Shown here one piece after another: positions 5,184 through 6,245 of a DNA stretch of 6,245 bases (the first letter of the stretch is position 1; each line of letters begins with the position of its first letter). Location of the stretch: NCBI GenBank assembly GCA_021780055.1, contig JAJXZM010000257.1, positions 1-6,245 on the forward strand, read 5' to 3'. Both the position numbers and the translations under genes were made by a program. The notes beneath the pieces are model-generated. The model saw nothing but the letters and a program-made list of their open reading frames with translations, did no database searches and had not been told where the DNA came from. This DNA is from Acidobacteriota bacterium. Lineage in GTDB: Bacteria; Acidobacteriota; Terriglobia; UBA7540.

Positions 5184-6245
5184 ATGGCATCTGGACCGAC
5201 AACTCATAATCAGCTAGACGCTGCAGCCTCCTACAAACCGTTCATTCCGGCTGATGTCGTCCTGCCGGAATTTACTCTGCGGGCCATCCTGCTGGGAGCA
5301 TTCCTTGGAGTCATCTTTGGCGCTGTCTCGGTTTATCTGGCGCTTCGCGCAGGCTTGACGGTCAGCGCTTCCATTCCAGTCGCCGTCATCTCCATCACGG
5401 TCTTCAAATGGCTGGGGAAATCGACCATCCTCGAGAACAACATTGTTCAGACGGTAGGCTCGGCAGGCGAATCGATTGCAGCGGGGACTGTTTTCACTCT
5501 GCCGGCGCTGATTTTCCTCGGGTACACGCTTGATTACTGGCGAATCTTTCCTCTGGCGCTGGCTGGCGGTTTGCTGGGTGTTCTGTTTGTGGTTCCACTG
5601 CGCAACGCGCTGGTGGTGAAGGAACACGGAAACCTGACTTTCCCCGAAGGCAAGGCCTGCGCAGACGTTTTGATCACCGGTGAACGCGGCGGCATCCAGG
5701 CGGGCAAAGTTTTCGGCGGAGCCGCAATCGGAATCATCTACAAATTCCTAATGGGTGAACAGGGCGGCCTGTTTTTCTGGAAGGCCACGCCGGAGTGGCA
5801 CCCGGCATGGTATCCAGGCTCTACCTTTGCGGGAGAAATCACGCCCGAATATCTGGGCGTGGGTTACATCATTGGCACGCGCGTGGCGGGAGTCATGGTT
5901 GCCGGTGGCGTGCTTTCCTGGCTGGTTCTGATCCCCATCATCCAGTTTTTTGGCTCACATATGCCGGATGTGATGTACCCCGGCACAATCCCCATCGGGC
6001 AGATGACCGAGACGCAGATCTGGAGCAGCTATATCCGCTACATCGGCGCGGGCGCGGTGACTGCGGCGGGAATCATCATGCTGATCAGAACGCTGCCGAC
6101 AATTGTCAGCTCATTCAAGTCGACCTTTGGCCAGCTCAAAAACAGCAAGCTGGTGAGCGCGCTGAAGGTGGAACGCACCGCGCGTGATCTTCCGCTGCCG
6201 GTTATTGGCGGAGGTGCGGTGCTCGTGGTGGGGTTCCTGTGGGCG
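5184..6245 (+). CDS. OPT-family oligopeptide (or metal-chelate) transporter, N-terminal part, 3' end outside window
   Basis: Multi-pass inner-membrane transporter; characterised OPT proteins move oligopeptides or metal-siderophore-like chelates, probably with protons, and the substrate here cannot be told. The frame is open to the window end, giving 354 residues; bacterial members are usually 600-700, so about half is seen. Family marks: FTLRAILLGAFLGVIFGAVSVYLALRAGLTVSASIP (30-65), ENNIVQTVGSAGESIAAG (84-101), LTFPEGKACADVL (151-163), GVGYIIGTRVAGVMVAGGVLSW (225-246) and YIRYIGAGAVTAAGI (283-297). About six or seven membrane segments are visible. The start is fixed by an in-frame TGA two codons upstream; a GGA eight bases before the ATG is a modest Shine-Dalgarno. 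It follows yqeY by 61 bases on the same strand and may be co-transcribed past the hairpin there. The polar N-terminal 25 residues look cytosolic. Confidence 0.95.
   Translation, partial: MASGPTTHNQLDAAASYKPFIPADVVLPEFTLRAILLGAFLGVIFGAVSVYLALRAGLTVSASIPVAVISITVFKWLGKSTILENNIVQTVGSAGESIAAGTVFTLPALIFLGYTLDYWRIFPLALAGGLLGVLFVVPLRNALVVKEHGNLTFPEGKACADVLITGERGGIQAGKVFGGAAIGIIYKFLMGEQGGLFFWKATPEWHPAWYPGSTFAGEITPEYLGVGYIIGTRVAGVMVAGGVLSWLVLIPIIQFFGSHMPDVMYPGTIPIGQMTETQIWSSYIRYIGAGAVTAAGIIMLIRTLPTIVSSFKSTFGQLKNSKLVSALKVERTARDLPLPVIGGGAVLVVGFLWA

Noticed and set aside
5214..6187. Frames overlapping the OPT gene (5214-5627 minus, 5534-5737 minus, 5795-6187 plus)
   Set aside because: The OPT reading is continuous from 5184 to the window end and carries family motifs throughout, so these are shadows.

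Overview
This is a compact stretch of bacterial chromosome with moderately high GC. It holds seven protein genes, five complete and one cut at each edge of the window. I see no RNA gene, insertion sequence, CRISPR array or phage gene. The style suggests an Acidobacteriota-like or other soil or sediment bacterium: short-form citrate synthase, a bacterial OPT transporter, GatB/YqeY, and a purine-rich intergenic repeat of a type I recall from large environmental genomes. That placement is an impression, not proof.

Layout. (1) Positions 2-487 (+) are the C-terminal half of lipoyl synthase LipA. (2) Positions 488-600 are a short convergent gap with two diverged copies of a cacagaga-type repeat. 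(3) A minus-strand cluster reads from 2980 down to 601: an uncharacterised polytopic membrane protein, a small Rieske [2Fe-2S] ferredoxin four bases after it, and an exported TPR-like protein. (4) Positions 2981-3230 are a divergent promoter region. (5) Citrate synthase lies on + at 3231-4352. (6) Positions 4353-4672 are a 320-base gap rich in small inverted repeats, ending in a likely extended -10 promoter. (7) A GatB/YqeY-domain protein (4673-5122, +) is followed by the N-terminal 354 residues of an OPT-family transporter (from 5184, +), which runs off the window.

How the genes fit together. LipA makes the lipoyl cofactor used by pyruvate and 2-oxoglutarate dehydrogenases, and citrate synthase is the entry step of the TCA cycle, so both touch central carbon metabolism, though they are not in one operon. 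YqeY-type proteins are related to the tail domain of the GatB amidotransferase subunit. OPT transporters import peptides or metal chelates. The least explained part is the minus-strand trio. Its membrane protein appears to be built from an internal duplication carrying paired acidic, Asn and aromatic residues at matching spacing, and it is tightly coupled to a soluble Rieske ferredoxin. This is the best candidate here for an undescribed system, but nothing in the sequence fixes its reaction.
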